Shown: positions 12,571 to 24,029, numbered from the stretch's first letter. The stretch: DNA of 64,000 nucleotides from Varanus komodoensis (GCF_004798865.1 NW_025335268.1:51979004-52043003), one strand, 5' to 3'. Program-made: numbers and translations. Notes: generated by a model not told the origin, from the sequence alone.

Positions 12571-13054
12571 TCATGGGTCACTGCCTTGCCGTGGCGAAGG
12601 GGCTTGTGTAGCACAATGAAGCTCTGAGCTATGCCTTGCAGGGCCACCCAAGATGGACGTGTCATAGCAGAGAGCTCTGACAAAAGGGGATCCGCTGCAG
12701 AAGGAAATGGCAACCCACTCCAGTATCCTTGCCATGAAAACCCCATGGACAGTACCAAAAGGCTAAAAGATATGACGCCGGAAGATGAGCCCCTCAGGTT
12801 GGAAGGTGTCCAATGTGCTACTGCGAAAGAGCAGAGGCTAGTATAAGTAGCACCAGGAAGAATGAAGTGACAGGGTCAAAGCCGAAAGGACACTCAGTTG
12901 CAGATGTATCTGGTGGTGAAAGGAAAGTCTGATGCTGTAAGGAACAATACTGCATAGGAACCTGGAATGTAAGATCTACAGGAGAGCCGGGAGGAATGTT
13001 GTCCATAGAGTCGTGATGGGTTGGGCATGACTTTGCGACTAAACAACAACAACA
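12571..13054 (+). mobile_element. BovB (RTE) LINE, internally deleted
   Basis: The 5' module (12571-12977) matches the squamate BovB 5' region. It includes aaatggcaacccactccagt, a tract ending ccatgaaaaccccatgg, and gtgtctggtggtgaaag-like text. It ends just inside the ORF with the endonuclease start IGTWNVRS (12954-12977). The sequence then jumps directly to a BovB 3' module, with the inverted motif gagtcg...cgact and an (AAC)n tail at 13041-13054. Almost all of the endonuclease and the whole reverse transcriptase are missing. Both ends needed for RNA recognition are kept, so the copy could have been moved in trans, or it may be a full element that later lost its centre. It sits inside GC-rich DNA. 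I see no convincing target-site duplication. Confidence 0.85.
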
Positions 13055-13620
13055 CTTGCAAGCACTAAGAGCACTCGTCTATTCTTGTTTCTTGCTTCTG
13101 CCCAGCCTGGCTCATCCCCTGGGCTTTACGTTGAGCTGCTGCAGAGGAGACAGCAGAGGTGGCAAGCCCGGTTCTCACCCAGCTCCCCTCCCTATTGCAA
13201 ACTGCAGCCATAGCAAACGCAGCCTGGGGCAGGAAGGCGCTGCCTGCTTCTCTGTGCTGACAGCCAGGCAGAAAGTGCTGGGGGAGCTCGACTCAGCTAT
13301 GGAGCCTTGGCTGGAGCTCCACAAATCTGCTCAGGGAGCTGCTGTTGGAAGCAGCCACCCCCCTGGACAGGCAGCTGTGGCTATGGCAGTTTCCCCGTTG
13401 GTGCTGGCTGACAGCCCGCCTTGGAAGCCCGGAGCACTGCTGCCACCTCTGCTGCCAGGAACACAAAGTCACGAAGTGCAGTGAAAAGAGAGGGGCAACC
13501 TCTGACCAGTCCCTCTGCATCCCTCCCAAATGAACCCTGATTGGAAGTCCAAGCGAAAGCCCGGGTCAAGTTGTTCCCCGATTGGAAGCTAGAAACATCA
13601 CTCACAAAATGAAAGCCTTG
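13055..13620. other. GC-rich segment right of the BovB insertion
   Basis: Similar in composition to 11926-12560. Its 142-codon plus frame (13056-13484) has no domain I recognise, and the reading frame is also partly open on the other strand. I treat it as non-coding. Confidence 0.35.
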
Positions 13621-13624
13621 TCCT

Positions 13625-16425
13625 CTTGCTTCCTCTCCCCACCCTGGCCTCTTCCTTAGATGGAGAGCCTGGGGAGGAAGGTTTTGACTTTTGCAGAAGA
13701 AGTGTCTGTGCCTCTGTCTCCTCCTGCATCTACAGCTGCTTGCAAAGCATCATGAAGTTCAGTTTCAAATTGGTTTGCTTTAGAGAACTCCTACAAACTT
13801 TCTGAATCAGCCTGACCCACTATCAGGTTCAGGATTCATCCAAATCTGTTGCACAACCCTACTCATGAGATCTGAAGGCACACACAGCCTTTGCATTTAA
13901 AGCATCACAAGGGGAGAGGTATTTGGCTTTGGGAAATGAGCATCTTCATCTGCCCTACGTCCAAACCTACCTTCCTCCTGCAAAAAGAGGAGAGATTTTT
14001 AGGAGTGGCCAGTAAAAATCACCACTGTTTGCCTTCAGCAGAATGTGCATCAACATTAAGATCCACAATTAGATTTCCACTAGATTTATGGCTATGTTAC
14101 CTGACATGCATAGACTGGTAAGACCTGAAGAAGTAGTGCCAGAGATCTCTTTTTCTTGCCCTCTCTCTCCTTGTTGTGACCTTCAATAGCAGAAGAGCAG
14201 GCTAAAGACAGAAGCAAAGTACATATACTGAGACTAGCTTCTGACAGGTGTACATTTATTTTTCCAACATATTATATGAGAAATAGGAGGTCTATGACTA
14301 GAGACAGGGTTTCTTTAGCCTTATCCCAGTTGAATATGGGTAGTTTTAGGTAAAAGTTGTTGAAGTTAAACTCCAGAGCAGGAAATACAAACTGAGTTCC
14401 ACTAGATTAACCATATGCAAGAATGTAAATGAATTTTTTTCTAGTCTTTTTTAAAAGTAAGATGTAGGAATTTTATGTAAAATAAACTTCCAGTCAGCAA
14501 TGTTTATCTGAGAAGTGTGAACATGTGGCCTTTCTCTCTTTTAACCTGAAAGCTTATGCAAACATTTTGGCAAGTATCATTGGCTTAATGCAGCCTGCGG
14601 TTCTTGTTCCTTTTCTGGAGTATATATCCTTGAGACCACTCCACGGTTCAGCAATTGCCTTTTGCTAGTGCTGGAGAATACTGGAGTTGCTTGTAAACAC
14701 TGGGTTGTGCAATTACTCTGGAGGGGAACACAGGGTGTTTTTTTTCCCCTCATGTTCCTTACAAACACACTCCTTCTAATAGTGGGGCCACCCTGGACCT
14801 TCTGTGCATATTTAGCAAAGCCAGGTAAGGACAAATGCAGTGTCTTCCACTCTCCGTGCACATTAGCCTCTAAACTCAGAGGCTTACACACTTCTAGTGC
14901 GCAAAATGAGGCACAGTGGCCGTGAATATGAACCTCACGTCTTGTTTTTGATCTAGTTGGGCATCCAGATCAAGTGCCAGGGAGGGGGAGAGAGGGAGAC
15001 TGAGGAGCTGACAGGAGTTGGTCTAAGCCTTTAGCCCCAGTCTCTTGCCTTCCCTGCCCACCCCCACATGCCCCTTCTCTCCTCTTCTGCGGTCCACTTG
15101 CATCCCTGGGGAGGCAGCTGCTGTGGTTCTTTCCAAGCTGGCTATGAGGGCATGGGGTGGAGGCCCAGCCTGCAGTCCCACCTCCATGGTTGCAGCATCT
15201 TGGAGCTGCATCGCCAAATAATCTTGACTCATCCCGGCCCCGGCAACACTGGGACTGCATCCTGAAACTCATTATGGCCCTGCTTTAACAACCCATCCAG
15301 GGGTTGATGGGTGAAAGACGGTGACTTACTGTGTTGTCACATTAGCTGTGCCAGTAGAGCCAGCAGATCATCTGTAGGTCCAGAGGGTGTGCCAAGTGTT
15401 GCTGCTCTTGCACAAAAGTCAGAAAAAGGGGTGGGGGGGGGGCAGGCAGCTGCTTAGGGAATGGGCATACCTGGCCACTGAAAACATTCCAGGCCCTGAA
15501 CACAAACAAGCTGCAGTAGGGAGTAGTGGTCAAGTAGCAGCCCAAAACTGACTCCAAGGCAGAGGTGGGCTCTAAGCCCCAAAGACACTAAACAATTCCT
15601 TTGAACCCATTGTTTTCAGCACTAACAGAAACCAGTAATCCCATTTAAAAAACAAACAAGCATGGGAGGGGTTGGACACCTTGGTGGGTACCAAGAAAGT
15701 ATTTGGGGTGCATTGCAGTGTCCCAGCACCACATTGCCTGCCTCTGAGCTACAGCCCACTTGAGTGGAGGTTATTTATTTACTTGAGTATTGTAACTCTG
15801 CTTTTCAGTTTCATCCATTCGCAAGATGGCCTATGAAGACCGGATTTAGATTTCCATGCTAAACAATGTGTGCTTGGCTAGCGGAAACCCTAACTGGAAA
15901 ACCAAGCAAATATTGGAATACAGTTCTCATGTTTTAATCCCAGCTCTTAGCATTAATCACAGAACAGGCACAGACTCTTGGCATTTGTTAAGGGCTCTTA
16001 TGAACTGCAAGTCCTTGGGCTTACCCACAATCAAGATCAGGGAAGGTCTGGAGCCTTGGAAGTAAAGGACACATGCAGTTCCTGAGTTGGCCTGACCAGG
16101 TTCAGAGAAGCTTCCCAATCTGAACAAAGACTTATGCAGTTACTTTATAAGCTCTCGGGGAACCCTGTCCCCAACCACATGAGTGTCGGCCAGCAACAGG
16201 GCTAAGGGAGAACTAAGCTGTAGGAAGCCATAAAGGGATCCAGTGCTTTAGGAGCCTAGAGACTTCTGTGAGCTTGGTCAGACTGTGCAGGGTTTGGCCA
16301 TCTTGCATCTGAAGTCCAGGGCTTGGATGGAGAAAAAATGTTGGAGGGTTGGTCATACTGAAAATAGACATTTTCTGACAGCATATGAATAAGACTATGA
16401 GTTGGTTTGGTTCTACTCCAGAAAC
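13625..16425. other. no recognised gene; includes the GC-rich block at 14.9-15.3 kb
   Basis: Only chance ORFs are present. An atttatttacttgagtattg tract near 15775 may be a decayed LINE tail. Confidence 0.4.
14930..15270. other. GC-rich segment, unassigned
   Basis: CpG- and C-rich block with short overlapping ORFs on both strands and no recognised domain. It may be another GC-rich dispersed repeat, but no second copy is evident in the window. Confidence 0.3.
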
Positions 16426-16429
16426 CGGC

Positions 16430-16505
16430 TTTCCTCGATATGGCCACCCTGACTGGGGATGATCGGAGTTGTAATCCAACACTCCCGCAGACACCTAGTT
16501 GAGGG
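16430..16505. repeat. palindromic 'CCTCCAGATGTT' repeat, right half
   Basis: It contains ccaccctgactggggatgat and then cggagttgtaatccaacact. The left half is not preserved. Confidence 0.4.
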
Positions 16506-16987
16506 AGACTGTTACAGACAACCAGCTTTCTATGTTTTTAGGAGAATTTTAAAACAGTGACTGGGGTGGAGAGGGGAGGGTAGTTCTTTGTTTCCATGCT
16601 CTGTGTTGGCTTGGACTGCAAAGATTTCAGATTGGTGCCGCCATCTCAGTGTCACGAACAGCTCTGACAATAATAACGGTCTGGTTTCAGAAATGGAGTT
16701 CTGTTGTTCTCTAAGGTAATAACAATTAAGTGCCATAAAAGACATTGAAATTTTCCTGTCAGGACTGCTACTACTTCTCAATTTTCCTCGGGGACAGGAC
16801 CTAAACAAAGGACTTAGCCTGCAGAACTTTACTTCCTGGGGTGCAGAAATTTGAAACCTACATTTTCCTCAGCAGGTAATTATAGATCACAGTTGCTGGC
16901 GTGTTGAGTCCCATCTACACAGTACTGCTTCAGTTGTGTATGCACATTTTTAAAAAGGTCAACAAAACACTACCCCCTCCCCCCCTC

Positions 16988-17002
16988 AAAAAAAAAAAAA
17001 AA
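16988..17002 (+). repeat. A15 homopolymer
   Basis: An uninterrupted run of 15 A after a C-rich tract. No LINE or SINE body is recognised beside it. Confidence 0.9.
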
Positions 17003-17032
17003 CCCGAAGATATTTTTGCCTCATGTATGCTA

Positions 17033-17120
17033 AACACTATAATCCAAAATATGTTTACTTGGAAGTGAATCCCATTGCGAATGATGAAATGCATTTCCAA
17101 GTGAATCTGTTCAGGATAGG
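17033..17120. repeat. palindromic 'TTTACTTGGAAGTGAATCCC' repeat
   Basis: The left arm atgtttacttggaagtgaat then cccattg pairs with the right arm atgcatttccaagtgaatct. This is a second dispersed inverted-repeat family that I know as common in reptile DNA (its usual form reads tttacttggaagtaagtccc). Non-coding, MITE-like. Confidence 0.55.
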
Positions 17121-17689
17121 GGTGGAAACCTGACCAAATAAATAATAAATAAAGGCTTTTATGTAACCAAGAGCTGTCATACCTATCCCTGAACTGTATA
17201 GAAAGCAGAGACTAGAACTGACATTATGGCATGCCTGTATAAACTCATTCAGGAAGTTTCATCAGGCTGCCATTCAGGCGTCTTGGTTTTAACTCCGTAA
17301 CTAAATAAATCTGGAAATGGACAAGAAGATGACACAACCATTCAGATTCTTTTAAAACAAAGATAGATGGCTTAGAGAAATAAGTTGGTAGCCGGTGTTC
17401 TATCACATGCATTGCCAAGGACTTGTAGCCCTGTGCAGACATTCTCCTCCTACCACCAAAACACACAGAGATTACTATTGTCTGAAGGAAGGAGCTGGAT
17501 AAATGCTGGGCCCACCTTGTCTATCGCAACCCTGCCACCAACTTCTCCATCTTCCACATGCTGGGAAAACAAAGGCCTCCAGATCAGAGTCCTTAGCTGG
17601 GGGTGACAGGCATGACCACTGGCAGATGGAGTGCAAGTGGCCCTAATTAAGGGTTTATCCTGTTGATTCTTTGGTTTTATTTTATTTTT

Positions 17690-18310
17690 CATTGCAATGG
17701 ACTGCTCATGCTGGGCTGAGCCTGGTGCCACCTTGCAAGAGCCTTTAAGGGGATCCCCAGGTGGAGAGATGGGAGCCTGTTGCTGTTCCCCTCGCACTGA
17801 ACGCAGCCCAATTCCTATCCTGCCCACAGAGCTGCAGCATTGGGCAGAGACGGGCTCTTGTGTGTCATGCCTGCCTCAGAGAGATGATTCAGGTTCAGCG
17901 GAGGAGGCAGAAGGGCCGGAGTGGCGGGTGACTCGGCAGTTCCAAGATTACCTAGTGAACGTTCTCCAGCGAAGCCCATTTTGGAAAAGGAGGGAGACAT
18001 TTCAGAATTGGGGGTGGGGAGGAGATGCAGGGTGAGTTCCTCCACCATGTCAGGAGATGACAGGAGAAGTAAACACAGCCATCACAAAGTGCCAAGAGCT
18101 TCTGCCGGCTAGCCCTCAAGCAGCAAGATCCACCTCGAGGGTGGAGTCAGATGCTTTTCTGAAAGGGAGGAAAGGAAGGGGTGTCTTGGTTTGGATTCAT
18201 CTCTTCACATGGGCAGAGGCTTCTCCCACATCTCAAAGAGAAGGGTACTGTGTAACCTGGTAAACTCTAATAAAGAACTGTGCTTCTAACATTTTGTTTA
18301 AGTCTGCTGG
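17690..18310 (+). mobile_element. possible old LTR-type or other retroelement remnant (uncertain)
   Basis: A GC-rich body is followed by aaactctaataaagaactgt, a polyadenylation-type phrase like the one near 6375. No coding part of any retroelement is recognised. If real it is a broken fossil of unknown family. Confidence 0.2.
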
Positions 18311-18314
18311 ATAG

Positions 18315-19425
18315 AAAAAGAGGGAGAGAGAGAGGGACCTGCCCCTTGACACATATACGATGATGCATCTTCAAGGAGTTTACAGACAGTACAGAGCAAC
18401 TGATTTATAAAGAAAACAATTGCAGTGAGAAAGTGAAAACACTACACCTTATCTCCAGCTGATGTGCAGGGAAAATTCCTTCCCAATCCACTTAACCAGC
18501 AATGAACTTCTGCCCACTGTAAGATCTTTTGCTTCCAGGAATGGATGGTTTGGTGGGAGGGAAAGTTGGCAAAAGCAGTGCTGAAGCAATGTTGGGGACC
18601 TGCCTAGGGTGGTATGTTGTGTGTATGTGTGTGTGTAGCACTAAATTAGACATATAAATCAGCAAAAGGGTAATTTCATGTGTAATATGTGAGATCACAA
18701 ATCATTGTTCATTATTTTTATATCATTCTTCTGAACTGAATATTCCAGAAAGCTGGGAAAATGCAGTTCTGTCCTATATACCATGCTTTTCAAAAATGAC
18801 CTTCCAAAATGAACACGATCATTTCCTAAACTTCTTCTGTGAAGAATCCACTACCTTTGGACCATGTTGATTTACAAAGGACCTATTGTGAAACTTCGGT
18901 GTAATCTCTATTATACATGACTGCAATTTCATGACTGTTTCTAGGATGTTATTTTTGTCATTTTCTAAAGTAATGTGGGATTGCCTGGGAGAGTATGTAG
19001 TTTTGAAATTCTGCAGTTTCCTAGGTTTGGAATAACTCTTCTAAATACTGCCCTTTTCACCAGATATATCTTTATCTTCTTAGAAGACCAACCACAGATT
19101 ATAAGCTTCTCTTTTGGCTTGTGATTATTTATGGTTGGCAAAAGGACCATGGTAGACAGAGAATGTGTGACAACAAAGGTTTAAGAAGTTGATGAAAACC
19201 TTGGACCCTGGAGGCTTGTTTCTCACAAGACAGACTTATTCTTCTGTTGCACATTTGACATGATTTACACATTGTGGTTAGAAAATTTCAGATTGATGGT
19301 AACCTGCTCCACTGACCTTTCAGTGAAACCAGACGTGGCTCTTGACCTCAGTTCTGTTCTGAAGCACTGGAAGAAAAAAGGGGTGGGGAGAGTAGTCAAT
19401 TTAGGATGCAATCATTGACTTCACA
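18315..19425. other. no recognised gene or repeat
   Basis: Unassigned sequence with a short (TG)n near 18612. Confidence 0.45.
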
Positions 19426-19429
19426 AGAA

Positions 19430-19912
19430 TATAGGAAATGTGATGCTAGAGCAGGCTAACTGTCCATCTGGTCCAGCATTCTGTTCACACAGCAGCAAAC
19501 CACAGACCCCCTCAGGCAGGATGTGTGCAACAGTTCCCTCTTCCCCAAGCTCCCCAGCAACTGGTCTATGCAAGCATGCTGCCTCTGGTGCTGGAAGGAA
19601 CACATAGCCAGCAAGGAGCCTCCTCCTCCATGAAGTTGGCCAGCCATCCAAACTGGTGGTCATCATACCTCCTGTAGCAGTGAATTCGCCAGTTCAGGAA
19701 GTATGCACTGTGTGCAGGATTACTTTTCATCTGCCCTGACTCCCTGACCAATCAGCTTCATGGGATGACTGTAGATTCTAATATTATGGGAGAGGGAGAG
19801 ACATGTCTCCCTCTCCGCGTTCTCTGCACATGCATCATTTTGAACGCCTCTAACATGTCTCCCCTTACTGACCCTTTTTTTCCTACACTCAATAATCCCA
19901 GCTGTTGTAACC
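19430..19912 (-). mobile_element. CR1/L3-type LINE 3' fragment
   Basis: Antisense match to a CR1-class tail of a different subfamily from the ones at 9.1 and 20.2 kb. Phrases include gtccatctggtccagcattc, ccccagcaactggtctatgc, ccatccaaactggtggtcat and taatattatgggagagggag. The minus translation has many breaks. It is probably an old insertion, lying about 270 bp from the CR1 that abuts the tRNA. Confidence 0.75.
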
Positions 19913-20177
19913 AAGGGTTTTCCTATTCCAAATGGAGAAAAGTGGCAGTGCTAGGATATAGCAGCTGTAGGTGGTACTACACACACACGTGCACGCACAC
20001 ACATCACACTCTTTCGTGACCTTAGATTATGACTGAGTATTATGGGATGTGGAAGGAACGAGTTAAAATATAGGTTCTGATTCTAGATTGTCCCTGCCTC
20101 AACAACCCAAAGTTCCAGGTATGGCCATTGTGATGCTCACTGTTGTTTGGCAGTAGAAGGAGGTGAGTACCTGGGAA

Positions 20178-21168
20178 CCATAGAAACATAGAAAACCAAA
20201 CAAGTCAGACGGGTCATCTAGCCATCTAGTCTGGCCCCGGCTGGCTTCACTCATGGCATGCCTACCATGTGCATGGCCAGCCTATCCTTAAACACCCTCA
20301 CCAATGGGGCTCCCGTGGAAGCTCATTCCATGCCCTAGCAGTCCTGTCAGGAAGTACTTCCTGGCATCCAAATTAAACTGTGGTTCCCTGAGCTTTGCTC
20401 CATTGGAACGCATCCTGCCCTCCTCTACAGGGGAAAAAAGATTGTAACCCACCTCCGCATGACACCCCCTCATGTACCTATATGTCACTAGCGGGTCCCT
20501 TCTGAGTCTCCTCTTCTCAAGGCTGAAGAGACCCAGTTCCCTCAGTCTCCCCGCATATGGCTTATCCTGCAAACCAGGCACCAGCCTTCTGGCCCTTCAC
20601 TGCATGGATTCCAACTTTGCTATGTCCTTCTTGTAATGAGGGGCCCAGAATTGAACACAGTATTCCAGTTGCAGGTGCACCAGAGTTGTATAGAGTGGCA
20701 GTAATGCCTCTCTCAGTCTAGAAGCCATGCTTCTGGCTATGCATCCAAGGGTGACATTCACCCTCCTGACCAGTGTGTCACATTGCTGACATGTTTACCC
20801 TGCAGTCAACCAGCACCCTGAGATCCTTTTCACAAGTGCTGCTTTCCAGCCACTTGTCCCGTAACCTGTCCTCATGGCACCCATTCCTATTCCCCAAGTG
20901 CAAGACCTTGCACTTATCTGCATTGAGTGCCATCCTATTGTCCCCGGCCCACTTCCATAGCCTGTCCAGATCATTTAGGATCTGGAGTACCTGCTCCTCA
21001 GTTGTGGCCACTGCCCCCGTTTTAGTATTGTCTGTGAATTTGATCAGCAGACTTGACTTCCAGGTCATTGATGAAAAGATTGGACAGAATCAGTCCCAGG
21101 ACAGAGCCCTGGGGGACCCTGCTCATCACTGACTGCCATCCCAATGATTCCCCACTAATAGTTGCCCT
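20178..21168 (-). mobile_element. CR1 LINE, 5'-truncated, 3' half of ORF2
   Basis: Minus-strand translations match the CR1 reverse transcriptase and its C-terminal part in order. From the 5' side they are GESLGWQSVMSRVPQGSVLG and LFINDL (RT domain 4), IKFTDNTKTG (the catalytic FADD box, here altered to FTDN), DRLWKWAGDNRMALNADKCK and VLHLGNRN, WLESSTCEKDLRVLVD, then the tail block [16 protein letters not shown] and FNLDARKYFL. The 3' end carries two copies of a TTTCTATG-like octamer (the plus strand reads catagaaacatagaa near 20182), as CR1 elements do. There are several frame breaks, so the copy is dead and fairly old. Truncation falls at the tRNA-Leu terminator. Confidence 0.9.
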
Positions 21169-21174
21169 AAAAAA
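21169..21174 (-). terminator. Pol III T6 terminator of tRNA-Leu
   Basis: A run of six T on the minus strand lies six nucleotides beyond the tRNA 3' end. This is the normal RNA polymerase III stop signal and supports a transcribable tRNA gene. The CR1 sequence begins directly after it. Confidence 0.8.
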
Positions 21175-21180
21175 CCAACT

Positions 21181-21262
21181 ACCAGGAGTGGGGTTCGAAC
21201 CCACGTGGACATGCGTCCATTGGATCTTAAGTCCAACGCCTTAACCACTCGGCCATCCCGGT
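21181..21262 (-). tRNA. tRNA-Leu (anticodon UAA)
   Basis: Read on the minus strand, this folds as a complete class II tRNA of 82 nt. The acceptor stem is ACCGGGA/TCCTGGT with one G:U pair. The D stem is GCC/GGC. The anticodon stem is TTGGA/TCCAA around the loop CTTAAGA, which puts anticodon TAA at 21227-21229. The long variable arm is TGGAC/GTCCA, and the T stem is GTGGG/CCCAC around TTCGAAC. The internal Pol III A box (TGGCCGAGTGG) and B box (GGTTCGAACCC) match consensus. It agrees almost base for base with my recollection of vertebrate tRNA-Leu-TAA; the G at position 4, which makes the G:U pair, is the clearest difference. It carries the UUA-reading leucine tRNA. There is no intron and no encoded CCA, as expected for a nuclear gene. 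It is not a SINE head, because no SINE body follows. A CR1 LINE in the same orientation starts about 13 nt past its 3' end, so an origin as a retrocopy must be considered. Confidence 0.93.
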
Positions 21263-21264
21263 GT

Positions 21265-22500
21265 GCTTGGATTCTTGCTCTCACCAGCATTCTTTCTCTC
21301 ACCCTCCTCATTTCCCAGAGTTTGTTAGCCATGGGTTACTGTGACAGGGGAACAAGGCTGATGTCATAGAATAGCTCTGGCAAATTTTCCCACCAAGGAC
21401 ATTGTTTGTGTAATGTCCTATTTCTGCAGTGCCTTGATCTGAAATAAGCATGTGTTGATATGCACAGAAGGCGACTTATATTTTTCAGTCAGCCATCAAA
21501 CAATGGGGAGCTCACATAGATCTTGCACAACTATGCTTGAATTGTGAGGATAATGTACCTGGGTTGTCAAGTACATGAAATGCTAATGTATCACCCATCA
21601 CTGAAAATAGTTTGTTTATACTTCATGAGCCACATAGTGAATGCCGAGTTCACTCTGAAGTGGACTGTGTTGTATCAGTTACTTGAGAGGTCTAGGTTTG
21701 GGGAGTACAGTTTAAATAACTGTTTTCATTTCTTCTAATGTCTTTCTTTAGTGTTCCTGAAAATATTTACACTGGCATGAGAAGTGACACCTACATTAGA
21801 TTATTTATCAAGGAAAACAGTTTTAGGAGACCTGATATTCTTTTGGCTTATATATGGACCCAGGAACCTGAAGTTCTGTGTTCTGTTTCCAGTTAGGTTA
21901 CAGGTTGTTAGTATTTTCTTTCTGAGCCACTCCTTGGGTAGGACAGATCCTAGTTTTTTAAGTTAACAATTAAATCCTATTGCTATCAACTGGAGCTGTG
22001 TGGCCAGGCTTACTGCAATTCATACTTATCTGTGAAATAATTAGAATGCACAGTATCCTGTCAGCTCCTTAAATATGGGTGGTTTGAGACTGTATAAATG
22101 GCCAACTGCATAGCTTTTTGGGATCCTTCATAGGAAATTGCTATAAAATGCAAATTATTCTTGACAGATGGTTCACATTCAAAAGATAAAGCTCAAATTC
22201 CAATTCCTTTGTGAATTTGTTGGGTACCTTTCTGCATGACACGGCCGCTCTTCATTTTTTCTCTGCAAATCAATAATGCAAGGCTTCATAGTACTGCTGT
22301 GGGAATGAATAACATTAAATCATATTGCTGTCCCCCCTACTACAAAAAGTATTAATATTTCATATTTACCACTCAACTCCATCCTAAGTTACAGTGCATT
22401 TTTAAATGAGAATTTTATTTATATGAAATTCCTAGTAGTTCCTTATGATGAAGTCTAGTCCACTGGATGCAGTGTCAGTCATGCAGTTTTCGGTTGAGGA
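21265..22500. other. no recognised gene or repeat 5' of tRNA-Leu
   Basis: AT-rich unassigned sequence. The first 60 bases are the tRNA 5' flank, pyrimidine-rich on the plus strand. Confidence 0.45.
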
Positions 22501-22515
22501 AGTTATCTTGCATTA

Positions 22516-22868
22516 AAGGTAAAGGTTTCGGTTTCCCTTTGACATTAAAGTCCAATCATGTCTGACTCTACGGGGCAGTGCTCATCTCCGTTTCCTAGAT
22601 GAGGGAGCCAGTGTTTGTCTGCAGACAGTCTCCGTGGTCATGTGGCCGGCATGACTAAACACCGAGGTGCACGCAACACTGTTTACCTTTGCACTGAAGT
22701 GGTACCTTTTCATCTACTTGTATTTGCATGCTTTCAAACTGCAAGTTTGGCAGGAGCTGGGACGGAGCAACGGGAACTCAACCCATTGTGCAGATTCGAA
22801 CCGGCAACCTTTCGATCAACCAGCCCAGAAGCACAGCAGTTTAAACCACTGCGCCACCTGCATCCCTC
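22516..22868 (-). mobile_element. tRNA-derived SINE with TTTACC tail, family A, copy 1
   Basis: This is a full-length SINE on the minus strand. Its 5' tRNA-like head starts GGTGGCGCAGTGGTTTAAAC, with an A box (TGGCGCAGTGG) and a B box (GGTTCGAATC). A family-specific body follows, and the 3' end is the short TTTACC-type repeat seen on the plus strand as aaaggtaaagg. A perfect 13-bp target-site duplication, ttatcttgcatta, lies at 22503-22515 and 22869-22881. Intact duplications and length suggest a moderately recent LINE-mobilised insertion. Two more copies lie at 31747 and 49258. Confidence 0.92.
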
Positions 22869-22884
22869 TTATCTTGCATTACCA

Positions 22885-23735
22885 CTTAATATTTATTAGA
22901 TGCTAATAGCACGGCCATGCTATGAATGGTAGCCAGTCTGCATGTGCTCCTTTCCCAGGGCTTGCCTTCCTCTGTATGGGCTGGCCTTGTTCACATGTCA
23001 GGACAAGCAACCCCACGTATTTTTGCCTGGATGTGGGTGACAAATGATCAAGTGGCATCTACACAATGGATGCTTCTAGGGTTCCACCCTCCCTTCTCAG
23101 TCCTCCTGCAAGGCACATTGGCACTCATCCCATCAGCCACTGTGCCTGAAATTCAAGCCCATGCTGGATGGCTGTAGCAGCCCCTGCAGATGCTGCTTTT
23201 TGCAAGGGAGTCTGTGGTAGCTGTTTTCCGGGACCATGGAAACTATGATGCTGGGTCCAGAAGAGCAGAGACATCCTGGTGGAGTGAAGAAACCACAGAA
23301 CAAGCTGTTGTTTCTTATTGTGGTTTCTAAAAAGACAAATATACCATGATAAAATTCTACAACAGGATTCAGATGACACAACAGAACATCCTGCCCAAGA
23401 AACCACCATGGGTTGTCATGTTGTGTGAACCTGCCCATTGTGTTTGTGAGCTTGTGGGATCCACTGCTCATTTAATGGTGTTTAGGTGCGTTTACTAAAA
23501 AGAAATCAAAACAGGGGGAAATGCTTATTTCTGAAAAGGGCAGATGAACAGAGCTCATGGAAGGGACTTGCACGGAGCAGTTCTGATTGAACAATGTTTT
23601 TGCCGATGTCTGGGGTTACTTTTAGAAGTGCTGAAGTCCTGTTGTGCAAGGGTGGCCCCTGCAAATGAATAAGCAGGGATGGGAATGGACCCATCAGATC
23701 TGCCCTGCAGCTTTATGGATCTTTTGACTTGCCCA
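22885..23735. other. no recognised gene or repeat
   Basis: Chance ORFs only (22926-23177 plus; 23125-23746 minus). Confidence 0.45.
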
Positions 23736-23738
23736 CTT

Positions 23739-23880
23739 AGTGCCATAGCTCAGTGGCTGAACACATACTTTGGATGCAGAAGATCCTGAGAATATTATGT
23801 AGTATCTCCAGTTAACAGCATGTGATGTAAAATAGGGGTAGACAATCTTCTGAGCTGGTAAAAGGCAGAATCACATATAT
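23739..23880 (+). mobile_element. tRNA-derived SINE fragment, family C
   Basis: The head reads catagctcagtggctgaaca, an A box of tRNA-Ala/Lys type. It is followed by tggatgcagaagatcctgag, where the family normally has gcatgcagaaggtcccaggt, then tctccagttaacagca. Near the end, gctggtaaaaggcagaa resembles the usual tggtataaggcagctt. The B box region is lost. The copy is decayed but recognisable. Confidence 0.6.
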
Positions 23881-24029
23881 ATCTATATCATCCTCACAAG
23901 CTGCACGGCATTCAAGCATAACGTTCCAAGGGGAGAAAAATGCCTGTGATCTAGAGTGAAGGAGACATATTTACAGATAATCAGAAGAATGGAAGAAACT
24001 ATTCATTCCATTCTCCATCCTGAGGCTTT

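Noticed and set aside
12249-12758. 169-codon minus-strand ORF
   Set aside because: It overlaps the BovB 5' module in antisense and the GC-rich flank; nothing protein-like.
22615-22906. ORFs over the tRNA-derived SINEs (also near 31768-32070 and 49168-49417)
   Set aside because: Repeated peptides such as VPFHLLAFACFRTARLAG come from the SINE body read in antisense, not from genes.
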